DNA from: an uncultured Lachnospiraceae bacterium
Lineage (GTDB): Bacteria; Bacillota; Clostridia; Lachnospirales; Lachnospiraceae
Length of the DNA stretch: 64,000 nucleotides
Direction: 5' to 3'
Assembly (NCBI GenBank): GCA_910585555.1
Contig: CAJUFU010000010.1
Coordinates: 1 to 64,000 of the forward strand
Shown here: positions 1 through 8,282 of the stretch, piece by piece
How positions within the stretch are numbered: the first letter of the stretch is position 1
Layout of the letters: each line of letters begins with the position of its first letter
Made by a program: the position numbers and the translations under genes
The notes under the pieces: model-generated
Database searches by the model: none
What the model saw: the letters and a program-made list of their open reading frames with translations, nothing else
What the model was told of the DNA's origin: nothing

Positions 1-149
1 AAATGATGGAGGATATGAGAAAAGAATCTTTGAAAGAGGTTGCTAAAAGAATGTTAGCAGATGGAATGTTGACACTTGAAAAAATTGCGGAATATGCAGG
101 ACTTTCACTTGAGGAAGTAAAAAAGCTGAAAGCAGAGCGGACAGCATAG
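1..149 (+). CDS. C-terminal fragment of Rpn-like PD-(D/E)XK nuclease/transposase
   Basis: The reading frame is open from the window edge to TAG at 147-149, so the gene begins outside. The visible 48 residues read as a charged helix followed by MLADGMLTLEKIAEYAGLSL and a short Lys-rich end. This 'KGM-x-EIA-x-x-GLS-EEEV-KL' tail is typical of the C-terminus of Rpn family recombination-promoting nucleases / PD-(D/E)XK family transposases that are abundant in Lachnospiraceae. The catalytic domain is not in the window, so the family call rests only on the tail. Two in-frame ATGs at 3 and 6 are probably internal. A strong terminator follows 12 bases after the stop. Confidence 0.55.
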   Translation, partial: MMEDMRKESLKEVAKRMLADGMLTLEKIAEYAGLSLEEVKKLKAERTA

Positions 150-160
150 TAAAACCGTAA

Positions 161-196
161 GCCGGGAATCTAAAAAACAGGTTCCCGGCTTTATTT
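161..196 (+). terminator. Intrinsic terminator after the Rpn-like gene
   Basis: Stem GCCGGGAA (161-168) pairs with TTCCCGGC (182-189), followed by TTTATTTTT. It separates the upstream gene from the PTS transcription unit. Confidence 0.85.
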
Positions 197-343
197 TTGT
201 CCTGAATGTGATTTTTGTGAAATTGATTAAAAGGTCTTTACAAAACGTCACAGGTGATGCTGAACTTGAACTATGATGTCCCTCAGGACGTGGTTTTAGA
301 TGCTAATGCAAAGTGATTGATTATGATTAATGTATGACTTCGT

Positions 344-359
344 ATGAAATCGATTTCAT
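344..359. promoter_or_regulatory. Upstream LacI-family operator (O1)
   Basis: ATGAAATCGATTTCAT is a perfect 16-base palindrome with the central CG usual for LacI-family operators. It lies about 60 bases upstream of the PTS -35 box and its centre is exactly 100 bases from a second, near-identical site. The likely ligand is the LacI-type regulator encoded at 2524-3507. The rest of 197-490 holds the promoter and second operator listed separately; 200-340 shows nothing recognisable. Confidence 0.75.
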
Positions 360-403
360 CAATAACACAAAAAGAACTTATAAATTATAGATATTTATAA
401 CAA

Positions 404-432
404 TTTACAATGCGTCTATCCTATGATATACT
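404..432 (+). promoter_or_regulatory. Sigma-A promoter of the PTS gene
   Basis: -35 TTTACA (404-409), 17-base spacer, -10 TATACT (427-432). Predicted start near 439, so the operator at 444-459 falls right at the start of the transcript. Confidence 0.75.
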
Positions 433-443
433 TTCAGCATAGG

Positions 444-459
444 ATGCAATCGATTTCAT
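444..459. promoter_or_regulatory. Downstream LacI-family operator (O2)
   Basis: ATGCAATCGATTTCAT differs from the perfect O1 palindrome by one base. It sits just downstream of the predicted transcription start, where a bound repressor would block initiation or early elongation. Confidence 0.75.
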
Positions 460-490
460 ATAAAACAAAAGGATAATGGAGGGAGAAGAA

Positions 491-2410
491 ATGGCACTGG
501 ATTATGCAAAATGTGCAAAAGAGATTTATGAGAATCTTGGCGGAAGACAGAATCTGGTCAGTGCAGCGCATTGCGCGACCAGACTGCGGCTGGTGACTGT
601 GGACAATGCTAAGATTGACATGAAGAAGCTGGAGAATGTGGACGGCGTCAAGGGGGTATTCAGCAACAACGGGCAGTTGCAGCTGATTATTGGGACGGGA
701 ACTGTCAATAAGGTTTATGATGCGTTTTTGAAAGTCAGCGGCATGACGGCGGCGACCAAGGAGGAAGTGAAGGCGGCGGCAGCAGCGAAACAGCCGATTT
801 TTAAGAGAATGATTAAGTCTTTGGGGGATGTGTTTGTGCCGATTCTGCCGATTCTGCCGGCAATCGTTGCCTCCGGCTTGATGATGGGACTGGTGGAAGC
901 GCTTGGTAAGGCTGTCCCGTCATTCGCGGGAAGCGATTGGTATGGAATTCTGGATATGTTTGCCAATACGGCATTTACTTTTCTGCCGATTCTGATTGCT
1001 ATTTCGGCGGCCAGGGTATTTGGCGGTAATGTTTTTCTGGGTGCAGTGATCGGAATGATCATGATCCACCCCAATCTTTTGAACGCATGGTCGATCGCGG
1101 GCATGGAAGCATCCGAGATTCCGGTATGGCATCTGCTGGGCTTCCCCATAAGACAGGTGGGATATCAGGGACATGTGATTCCGGTCATCATAGCGGTCTG
1201 GCTGATGTGCCAGTTGGAAAAATGGCTTCATAAGCATGTGCCGGAGATGATCGATCTGTTTGTGACGCCGCTTGTTACGGTACTGGTCACGGGATTTTTG
1301 ACATTGGGCATTATCGGACCGATTTTTTCTACGGCGGAAACCTATGTACTTACCTTTGCACAGTGGCTGATCACAGTGGGACACGGCATTGGTTCCATGA
1401 TTATGGGGGCACTTTATCCGCTTACGGTGGTATGCGGTATCCATCACATGTATAATGTTATTGAGGCGGGGATGCTGTCTGTTCCTGATGGACTCAACAC
1501 GTGGATGCCGATTGCCTCGGCCGCCAATTTTGCGCAGGGGGCGGCCTGTCTGGCAGTTGGACTAAAGGCAAAGAACCATAAAACCAAAGCGGTTGCCATT
1601 CCTTCTTCTTTGTCGGCAGCGCTCGGCATCACGGAGCCGGCAATTTTCGGTGTGAACTTACGATTTGTAAAGCCTCTTGTGTGCGGTATTGCGGGCGGTG
1701 CAGCCGGCGCTCTCTTAGGAGCCATGTTCCATATCGGAGCCACATCTTATGGGGTGACGGGTATTCCCGGCTTCTTGATTACTTTGGATTATACGGTACA
1801 GTATGCGATAGTGCTTGCGGTTTCCTTCGGTATTTCCTTCGTCCTGACTTGGCTGTTTTGGAAAGAGGAAGAGGAACAGACGAGTGCGCCTGATGAAATG
1901 ACAGACACAGAGAAGGAGAGTGCTGACGAAGAGAAAGAAAGCGAAAAGAAAGAAGCGGAAACTGTGATTTATGCGCCTTTAACGGGTAAGGTGATTTCAC
2001 GTGAAGAGATTCCGGATGAAACTTTTGCGGCAGGCATTCTGGGAGATGGTGTCGGGATTGAACCTTCTGTGGGAGAAGTGACGGCACCTTGTGACGGGGA
2101 AATATCCACTGTGGCCGAGACGAAACATGCGATAGGGATAACAGGACCCGCAGGGATGGAATTGTTGATTCACGTGGGGATTGATACGGTCAATATGAAA
2201 GGCGATGGTTTTGCGGTGTTAGTGTCCGAGGGAGATAAGGTAAAGAAAGGCCAGAAGCTTTTGACTTTTGATATGGAGAAGATCAGGGCGGTGGGTTACA
2301 GTACGACGACGGCTGTACTTTTGACTAACAGTGATGATTATGCGGCAATGACAGTGGAGAGGACGGGTGCCGTAGAAGCCGGAGAAATGATCATAAAAGC
2401 TGGAACATAA
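491..2410 (+). CDS. PTS sucrose-type transporter, fused EIIB-EIIC-EIIA
   Basis: A 639-residue membrane permease that imports and phosphorylates a sugar using phosphate from HPr. Domain order: EIIB (residues 1-90) with the phosphocysteine in SAAHCATRLRL (Cys28); EIIC (about 105-460) with many membrane helices and the GITEPAIFG signature; an acidic Glu/Lys linker; and EIIA of the glucose type (about 490-639) with the active histidine in LLIHVGID (about His561). The start at 491 is preferred over ATG 476 because GGAGGGAG at 478-485 is correctly spaced before it. The EIIBC part reads like the sucrose/trehalose/beta-glucoside group. The neighbouring amylosucrase-like gene favours sucrose, but specificity is inferred. 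Two LacI operators flank its promoter. Confidence 0.88.
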   Translation: MALDYAKCAKEIYENLGGRQNLVSAAHCATRLRLVTVDNAKIDMKKLENVDGVKGVFSNNGQLQLIIGTGTVNKVYDAFLKVSGMTAATKEEVKAAAAAKQPIFKRMIKSLGDVFVPILPILPAIVASGLMMGLVEALGKAVPSFAGSDWYGILDMFANTAFTFLPILIAISAARVFGGNVFLGAVIGMIMIHPNLLNAWSIAGMEASEIPVWHLLGFPIRQVGYQGHVIPVIIAVWLMCQLEKWLHKHVPEMIDLFVTPLVTVLVTGFLTLGIIGPIFSTAETYVLTFAQWLITVGHGIGSMIMGALYPLTVVCGIHHMYNVIEAGMLSVPDGLNTWMPIASAANFAQGAACLAVGLKAKNHKTKAVAIPSSLSAALGITEPAIFGVNLRFVKPLVCGIAGGAAGALLGAMFHIGATSYGVTGIPGFLITLDYTVQYAIVLAVSFGISFVLTWLFWKEEEEQTSAPDEMTDTEKESADEEKESEKKEAETVIYAPLTGKVISREEIPDETFAAGILGDGVGIEPSVGEVTAPCDGEISTVAETKHAIGITGPAGMELLIHVGIDTVNMKGDGFAVLVSEGDKVKKGQKLLTFDMEKIRAVGYSTTTAVLLTNSDDYAAMTVERTGAVEAGEMIIKAGT

Positions 2411-2449
2411 CTATACAATAATCATAATGGTGAGAGAAGATGATAACAA

Positions 2450-2478
2450 TTGCGAAATAAGGATTCTCGTGGTATATT
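2450..2478 (+). promoter_or_regulatory. Promoter of the LacI regulator gene
   Basis: -35 TTGCGA (2450-2455), 17-base spacer, -10 TATATT (2473-2478), 45 bases before the start codon. No copy of the CG-centred operator is visible here, so this promoter may not be autoregulated by the same site. Confidence 0.55.
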
Positions 2479-2523
2479 GTGTAGTAAAAGAAACGGATAA
2501 TATGCGTGCAGGGAGGATGGGGC

Positions 2524-3507
2524 ATGAATATATCAGAAATAGCAAAAATGGCGGGTGTTTCCAGTTCTGCTGTTTCCAGATATTTAAACCATGGATATGT
2601 ATCGGAGGAAAAAAAGGCGGCTATCCAGAAAGTGATTGAGGAGACCGGATACCGTCCTTCTGCACAAGCGCAGATGTTACGAACGAAAAAGACCAAGCTG
2701 ATCGGGGTCATCATGCCGAAGATCAATTCCGCTTCTCTTGGAAGTGTTGTAGCGGGTATCCATTCTGTTTTAGAGGAAAATGGATATAAAATGCTTCTGG
2801 CGGATACCCGCAATAATCCCCAGAAGGAATTAGAATACCTGTCAGTTTTTGATGAGAAACAGGTGGACGGTGTGCTTTTGATTGCTACCGTCTTGACAGC
2901 GGAACATAGAAAGATGTTTAAAAAAATGCGTGTACCCGTAGTGCTGATTGGACAGCATATGCCGGGAATGCGCTGCGTGTACCATGATGATTATCATGCA
3001 AGCCTTGAATTGACGCGGCTGATTCTTTCCAAGGGCCGCAGGAATATTGGGTTTGTCAGCGCAACCCATCAGGATACAGCGGCAGGCTTAGACAGGTATC
3101 GAGGCTTTTGCGATGCAGTGAAAGAGGCGGGGCTGGAGCATTTGGCTGAAAAATATGTAGTATCTGACTTTAATATACAGGCCGGTTATGAAGCGGCGGC
3201 GGAATTATTTTATCGATACCAGGATTTAGATGCGCTTATCTGTGCCACAGATACCATTGCCTCCGGAGCCATGAAATATATGAAGGAGAGAAACATAAAA
3301 ATACCGGAGGACATCATGACGGCAGGTTTTGGAGATTCCGAGCTGTCTAAAGTGGTATCGCCCACATTGACAACGATGCATTTTTCTTATATGGAGAGTG
3401 GTACGTTGGCGGCACAGATGATGGTGAACTGTTTAAGCGGTGAGCAAGAAGCGGTCAAGGGCATCGTTATGGATTACTATCTGGTAGAAAATGAGTCCAG
3501 CCGCTAA
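2524..3507 (+). CDS. LacI-family transcriptional regulator (ScrR-like)
   Basis: A 327-residue repressor. Residues 1-50 form the LacI helix-turn-helix and hinge (ISEIAKMAGVSSSAVSRYLN), followed by a periplasmic-binding-protein-like sugar domain (IGVIMPKINS, later CATDTIASGAMKYM and TAGFGDSEL). The start ATG 2524 is chosen over 2506 because GGGAGG at 2511-2516 is spaced 7 bases from it and the protein then begins exactly at the HTH. It lies between the PTS gene and the GH13 gene in the same orientation, with its own promoter. Palindromes at 344-359 and 444-459 fit LacI-type operators, so local control of the PTS gene is the simplest reading. The effector (sucrose, sucrose-6-phosphate or another sugar) cannot be read from sequence. 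Confidence 0.88.
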   Translation: MNISEIAKMAGVSSSAVSRYLNHGYVSEEKKAAIQKVIEETGYRPSAQAQMLRTKKTKLIGVIMPKINSASLGSVVAGIHSVLEENGYKMLLADTRNNPQKELEYLSVFDEKQVDGVLLIATVLTAEHRKMFKKMRVPVVLIGQHMPGMRCVYHDDYHASLELTRLILSKGRRNIGFVSATHQDTAAGLDRYRGFCDAVKEAGLEHLAEKYVVSDFNIQAGYEAAAELFYRYQDLDALICATDTIASGAMKYMKERNIKIPEDIMTAGFGDSELSKVVSPTLTTMHFSYMESGTLAAQMMVNCLSGEQEAVKGIVMDYYLVENESSR

Positions 3508-3537
3508 ATTATAAAAATTTTACATGGGGAGGGTATG

Positions 3538-5370
3538 ATGAAAACTTCGGAGATTTTTGAGAAAAGGTTACAAAGGCACCATGATGAACTGCGCTGGCTG
3601 TATATGGAATTGTATGAGAATGATTCCATGTTTGCAGAGCTGTGCGGTCAGATGTATGAGTACTACTTGGCCCGCAGCCAAAAGATGAAAGCCTTAGATC
3701 AGAAAAGGGAGAAGAATCCGGCATGGTTTCGCGGGAAAGATATGCTGGGCATGATGCTTTACATTGACAACTTTGCAGGTACGATACAGGGACTGCAGAA
3801 AAAGCTTCCCTATCTGGAATCCTGTAATGTCAATTATATTCATCTGATGCCATTCTTGGATTCGCCGGAAGGCCGCTCGGACGGCGGATATGCGGTGGCG
3901 GATTTCAGAAAGGTGCGGCCGGATTTGGGCAGCATGGACGATCTGGCGAAACTTTCGGAGGAGTGCCATGAGCGGGGAATCAGTCTTTGTATGGATTTTG
4001 TCATGAACCATACTTCGGAGGAACACGAATGGGCCAGAAGGGCCCGTCAGGGTGAAGGCGAATATATGAGCCGGTACTTCTTTTATGATACGTATGATAT
4101 ACCGGCACAGTATGAGGAGACGGTGCCTCAGGTATTTCCCACCACTGCGCCGGGCAATTTTACCTGGCTTCCGGAGATTGGACACTATGTGATGACATCC
4201 TTTTATCCTTATCAGTGGGATTTAAATTACCGCAATCCACGGGTGTTTAATGAGATGATGTATAATTTCCTATATCTGGCAAACCAGGGCATGGATATTA
4301 TACGGATTGATGCGGTGCCTTATATCTGGAAAGAGCTCGGCACACAGTGCCGGAACTTAAAGCAGGTACATACCATTGTACGTATGATGCGCATGATTGG
4401 TGAGATTGTATGTCCCGGTGTTGTGCTGTTGGGCGAAGTGGTGATGGAACCGGAAAAGGTAGTGCCATATTTCGGAACGGTGGAGAAGCCGGAATGTCAT
4501 ATGCTCTACAATGTCACTACCATGGCGACCACCTGGAACTGTGTTGCTACGAGGGATGTGCGTCTTTTAAAGAAACAGATGGATATAGTGAATGGTCTGC
4601 CGAAGGAATATACTTTCTTAAATTACTTAAGGTGTCATGACGATATCGGCTGGGGTCTGGATTTTGGCACGTTGAAGACCTGGGGTATGGATGAGGTAGC
4701 CCACAAAAAATATCTGAATGATTATTTTACGGGAAATTATCCTGACAGTGTCAGCAGAGGAGAACTCTATAACGATGATCCCAGGCTCGGTGATGCCAGA
4801 TTCTGTGGCACCACAGCTTCCATGTGCGGCGTGGAGAGTGCGGGATTCGAGCAGGATGAGAAGAAAATGCAGGATGCCATCCGCATGGATATTATGCTGC
4901 ACGCCTATATGCTGACCCAGTCGGGAATCCCCATGCTCTACAGTGGGGATGAGGTAGGTCAGGTGAATGATTATACGTATAAACAGGAACCTGGGAAGGC
5001 GGCGGATTCCCGTTATATCCACAGAGGCAGGTTTAACTGGGAACTGGCAGAAGCGTGCGATGATGTGAAGACTGTGTCGGGGCAGATTTTCCGGGCGCTG
5101 GGCCAGCTGGAGACGCTGCGTAAGAAGGAAAAAGTCTTTGACGCGGATGCGGACTGTCAGGTATTGGATGCGGGGGATGACGCCCTGCTGTGCCTGATGA
5201 GGTGCAAGGGAAAAGAGCGGATGATTGGTCTGTTTAACTTCCATGATATGGAGAGACAAGCGGTATTAGCCCAGGAAGGGGTTTTGAAGGATATGTTAAG
5301 CGGTAAAGTGCAGGATGTGCGTGCTGTTACTCTGCCGGGCCATGGGTTCGTGTGGCTTAAGATGCAGTGA
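3538..5370 (+). CDS. Amylosucrase-like GH13 glucosyltransferase
   Basis: A 610-residue GH13 enzyme without signal peptide, so cytoplasmic. It resembles amylosucrase (subfamily GH13_4): a helical N-terminal part (1-85), a (beta/alpha)8 barrel and a C-terminal beta domain. Visible motifs: PFLDSPEGRSDGGYAV, MDFVMNHTSEEHEW, the nucleophile in DIIRIDAVPYIWKELGT (Asp258), the acid/base in VLLGEVVMEPEKV (Glu300), and the third carboxylate in LRCHDDIGW (Asp368). The spacing of these residues matches amylosucrases closely. Amylosucrase transfers glucose from sucrose to an alpha-1,4-glucan and frees fructose. Pairing with a phosphorylating PTS is odd, since PTS import would give a sugar phosphate (see findings). 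Tandem ATGs at 3535 and 3538 follow GGGGAGGG (3526-3533); the second is better spaced. Confidence 0.85.
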   Translation: MKTSEIFEKRLQRHHDELRWLYMELYENDSMFAELCGQMYEYYLARSQKMKALDQKREKNPAWFRGKDMLGMMLYIDNFAGTIQGLQKKLPYLESCNVNYIHLMPFLDSPEGRSDGGYAVADFRKVRPDLGSMDDLAKLSEECHERGISLCMDFVMNHTSEEHEWARRARQGEGEYMSRYFFYDTYDIPAQYEETVPQVFPTTAPGNFTWLPEIGHYVMTSFYPYQWDLNYRNPRVFNEMMYNFLYLANQGMDIIRIDAVPYIWKELGTQCRNLKQVHTIVRMMRMIGEIVCPGVVLLGEVVMEPEKVVPYFGTVEKPECHMLYNVTTMATTWNCVATRDVRLLKKQMDIVNGLPKEYTFLNYLRCHDDIGWGLDFGTLKTWGMDEVAHKKYLNDYFTGNYPDSVSRGELYNDDPRLGDARFCGTTASMCGVESAGFEQDEKKMQDAIRMDIMLHAYMLTQSGIPMLYSGDEVGQVNDYTYKQEPGKAADSRYIHRGRFNWELAEACDDVKTVSGQIFRALGQLETLRKKEKVFDADADCQVLDAGDDALLCLMRCKGKERMIGLFNFHDMERQAVLAQEGVLKDMLSGKVQDVRAVTLPGHGFVWLKMQ

Positions 5371-5390
5371 GTTAAAGAGGAAGGAAATAC

Positions 5391-5855
5391 ATGCAGCAGT
5401 CGCAGATGACGATATTAATGACGATTATCGTATTTGTTATAATTCTGACGGCGGCGGCCATACTTTTGGTAAAGTGTGTCCGCCGCTTTCGCCATAACCG
5501 CAGGACAGGCTTTATGGATGAGATGGAGGGCCATGATTTTGAGTATTTCTGCGCGGAACTTTTAGAAAAGCAGGGATTTATCGAGGTGGAGGTTACACGT
5601 GCAAGCGGGGACTTCGGGGTAGATATTCTGGCGGAAAAGGACGGCGTCACCTATGCGGTCCAATGTAAACGTTATAACGGACCTGTGGGAGTGGAAGCTG
5701 TACTTCGCACATATGGCGGCAGGGACTATTATGATCGGATGGTGGGTGCGGTCATGACCAACCAATATTTTACGGCGCCTGCGGTGGAGGCAGCAGGAAA
5801 GTTACAGATTTTGCTCTGGGACAGAGGCTATATAGACGAGATGATGGACGATTAG
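5391..5855 (+). CDS. Membrane-anchored Mrr-like restriction endonuclease domain protein
   Basis: A 154-residue protein. Residues 8-28 form one transmembrane helix, then a short basic stretch and an Mrr_cat-type PD-(D/E)XK fold: FEYFCAELLEKQGF, VTRASGDFGVDILAE (catalytic Asp) and YAVQCKRYNGPVG (catalytic QxK). The nuclease core appears complete. The topology (N-terminal anchor, nuclease in the cytoplasm) is inferred from the basic residues after the helix. It lies 20 bases after the amylosucrase-like gene with a GAGGAAGG ribosome site and may share its transcript. Small membrane-bound Mrr-like proteins are common in Firmicutes and their function is not established; a role against foreign DNA is possible but unproven. 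Confidence 0.75.
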   Translation: MQQSQMTILMTIIVFVIILTAAAILLVKCVRRFRHNRRTGFMDEMEGHDFEYFCAELLEKQGFIEVEVTRASGDFGVDILAEKDGVTYAVQCKRYNGPVGVEAVLRTYGGRDYYDRMVGAVMTNQYFTAPAVEAAGKLQILLWDRGYIDEMMDD

Positions 5856-5885
5856 TTTGACTGTCAAAGTAATATCTGTTAAAAT
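5856..5885 (+). promoter_or_regulatory. Promoter with FabT-like operator
   Basis: -35 TTGACT (5857-5862), 17-base spacer, -10 TAAAAT (5880-5885). The palindrome TTTGACTGTCAAA (5856-5868) covers the -35 box and resembles the FabT box of Gram-positive fatty acid synthesis genes. It begins directly after the stop codon of the previous gene and suggests autoregulation of the MarR gene. Confidence 0.65.
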
Positions 5886-5920
5886 GGTACAACAGAAATT
5901 ACGGAGGTTGAAGAGCCGAG

Positions 5921-6358
5921 ATGGATATCAATAATACCCTGAATGAAGTACTGGTTAAATTGTTCCGTGATATTAATACCATAGAAGAACGCGCCATAAG
6001 GACCGGAGAGTACCGGGATGTGACGGCAAATGATATACATGTGATAGAAGCGATCGGCATGGAAGATGCTAAGAATATGACCAGCGTTGCCAGAGAGCTT
6101 GAAGTTACCACGGGAACATTGACGATATCTATCAATGGTCTTGTGAAAAAAGGATATGTGACCAGAAGCCGCAGTGAGGAAGACCGGCGTGTAGTGCTGA
6201 TTTCGCTATCGGATAAAGGTGTCAGGGCCTATCTCCATCATCAGAAGTTCCATCAAAAAATGATAGATGCCGTGATAGCGGGACTATCCGTGGAGGAACA
6301 GCGGGTGTTGGAACAGGCCCTGCTTAAGTTAAACCGGTTTTTTAGGGAATCGTTTTAG
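5921..6358 (+). CDS. MarR-family regulator, FabT-like
   Basis: A 145-residue winged-helix regulator. The N-terminal dimer helix (1-30) is followed by DIHVIEAIGM, the recognition segment VARELEVTTGTLTISINGLV, and the wing YVTRSRSEEDRRVVLISLSDKG, then a C-terminal dimer helix. The HTH and the TTTGAC-T-GTCAAA palindrome over its own -35 box both point to FabT, the acyl-ACP-dependent repressor of fatty acid synthesis. No fab gene lies nearby, so the identity rests on the motif and on the operator. The start ATG 5921 has GGAGG at 5902-5906, 14 bases away, so the ribosome site is weakly placed. Confidence 0.75.
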   Translation: MDINNTLNEVLVKLFRDINTIEERAIRTGEYRDVTANDIHVIEAIGMEDAKNMTSVARELEVTTGTLTISINGLVKKGYVTRSRSEEDRRVVLISLSDKGVRAYLHHQKFHQKMIDAVIAGLSVEEQRVLEQALLKLNRFFRESF

Positions 6359-6366
6359 ACGAAGCC

Positions 6367-8220
6367 TTACGGTTCCCATGAAACGAGTTTCGATGCCAGC
6401 GAGCGGTAGTCGGCTGGCCCGTTTTGTAACAGGAAACAATGAAATTGATATTGGAAATCTGCAGGATGACAGGCGGCGTCAGTGTCTTCGGGTTTGGCCC
6501 AGATGACGGCGGCCTGTTTTTTTAATTCCATGATTTCCAGATAGCCCAGATAGTATTTCAGGTAATTACAGGGTTCTTCGGCAATATATTGATAGACAGC
6601 CTGCACGCTCTCATCGTTCATGGTTCCCAGAGACGCGAAGATTCTCTTTACGTCTTCTAAGGAAGCGCCGTCATAATGTATCGACACATCTAACAGGGAG
6701 TACAGACACAGCTGAATCTGTCGGTCCAGGCGGCAGGCCTGATAGTAACTTACAGCTTCCGGGTGTGCCGCTTGGGCCAGACGGATTGCGTAATCGTAGG
6801 AGGATAGTTCCACATACATTGCCCAGCCTTCTATAAAGCCGCCATAATACAGGATGCTCTGCAGAGGCAGGATATCGTGTTCGTCCCAATAGCGCTGGCT
6901 GTAGACGGTCTGATAGAGATGACCGGGATAGCCTTCGTGCGCCAGTGTGGTAAAGAGGGACAGGTCATCTGTGGTATCCTGGTTATTAATGTAAATCACA
7001 TTATCGCAGACATTATCAACAGGCGGCGTCATATAGAAGGCGGGCGCACTGTAGGGTTCCAGACTTTTGTCCACATACTTTACCACGGAATGAATCTCTG
7101 TATTATCTTTTCCGGCAGGGATGGCCGGATATTCCTGCGCCACCGTTGCCTGTAGATAAGACAGGTACTCTTCCGGGGAAGACTGCGGTAAAAGAGGAGG
7201 GTCCTGCCCTATCATGTCTTTGAGGGCAGGATTGGCCTGCAGCAAATGTATCAGGGATTCGTAATTAAACTGCAGGTCCTGATAGAGCAGTCTTTTGATC
7301 TCGCTGACATCCCGGTAGGAACCGGTGCGCAGTCTAAGCAGGGCCAGGTAATAATCCCGGCCTCCCTCGTATTGGGCCAGCCCGCCGATGTCCTTGCCGT
7401 TTCCTTTTAACAGTGTGAGCTCATCGGCCAGCTCATCGTAGGCAGGCGCCACCACAGTGGTCAGGAGTCTGTCGTGTTCCGACTGAAAGGAAAGGGACTG
7501 TTCCTTGCTGATGAGGCCCTGCTCCAACAGAGTATCCAATCGCTCCTTAAAGGTGGCTTCCAGAAAGTGACTGCCGTCCGCAAGGGCCTTTGGGTCCATC
7601 AGATCGCTGCATTGGGCAATCATTTTGTCGGCAGTCTGGTCAGGCATAAAAAGCCCGGCGGATGCCTTTTCTTTCTCATAAACAATCAGACCGTCGAAAT
7701 AGTCCGGAATCTGGGAAAGAATGGAGAGATAGTTTTTCACATCCTCTACGCTGTCCAGCTGATATTCCGCCAAAAGGACGGGAAGTTCCGCAGGCGTGCC
7801 CGAAGAGGGAGAAAGCGGTTCGGCAAAATACGGATTGGCAGCAACAGCGGAAGCGGCGGATAGATAGGTGTCCAAAAGTTCATACAGATATTGGTTGTCT
7901 GTACTCAGTGAACTGCGGTCTATTCTGGCAAGTCTGGCGCGGGTTTGTGACAGTTCATAGATATCATTGGCGGCGTCTTTCGCCTGATAGACAGGTAGAG
8001 AAAGGCTTGACTCATCGATACCGTAAGATACGGCATCATCGATTGTATAATGAAAATGAATGGGATTGGCCTGTACTTCGCTTAAGAAAAATTCCTCCCC
8101 GAAAGCCTCAAAGCGGGCATCTTGGTGGCCGTGTGTATAATAGAGCAGGGTGGAAGCGATAAAGGCGCCAAAAAGAATAAGGGCAGCTGCCCCTTGTTTG
8201 AGTGTGAGAGTACGTTTCAA
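6367..8220 (-). CDS. DUF885 family protein (putative zinc peptidase)
   Basis: A roughly 617-residue protein with an N-terminal membrane anchor (about residues 6-26) and a long helical domain. Near residue 420 it has TTLAHEGYPGHLYQTVY, followed by GFIEGWAMYVELSSY. The HEGYPGH and EGWA motifs define DUF885, a family related to gluzincin-like carboxypeptidases; the two His and the later Glu are the expected metal and catalytic residues. The frame is open further upstream, but the TTG at 8218-8220 is preceded by AAGG at a fitting distance. The other possible start, TTG at 8286, has no clear ribosome site and would overlap the stop of the upstream gene. It follows the GGDEF gene on the same strand and may share its transcript. 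Substrate unknown. Confidence 0.75.
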   Translation of the reverse strand: MKRTLTLKQGAAALILFGAFIASTLLYYTHGHQDARFEAFGEEFFLSEVQANPIHFHYTIDDAVSYGIDESSLSLPVYQAKDAANDIYELSQTRARLARIDRSSLSTDNQYLYELLDTYLSAASAVAANPYFAEPLSPSSGTPAELPVLLAEYQLDSVEDVKNYLSILSQIPDYFDGLIVYEKEKASAGLFMPDQTADKMIAQCSDLMDPKALADGSHFLEATFKERLDTLLEQGLISKEQSLSFQSEHDRLLTTVVAPAYDELADELTLLKGNGKDIGGLAQYEGGRDYYLALLRLRTGSYRDVSEIKRLLYQDLQFNYESLIHLLQANPALKDMIGQDPPLLPQSSPEEYLSYLQATVAQEYPAIPAGKDNTEIHSVVKYVDKSLEPYSAPAFYMTPPVDNVCDNVIYINNQDTTDDLSLFTTLAHEGYPGHLYQTVYSQRYWDEHDILPLQSILYYGGFIEGWAMYVELSSYDYAIRLAQAAHPEAVSYYQACRLDRQIQLCLYSLLDVSIHYDGASLEDVKRIFASLGTMNDESVQAVYQYIAEEPCNYLKYYLGYLEIMELKKQAAVIWAKPEDTDAACHPADFQYQFHCFLLQNGPADYRSLASKLVSWEP

Positions 8221-8282
8221 GGAAATACCTTCAAGAAAGATTTGTACTAATATATGAGAAGAGGATAAAAATAATAACCGGA

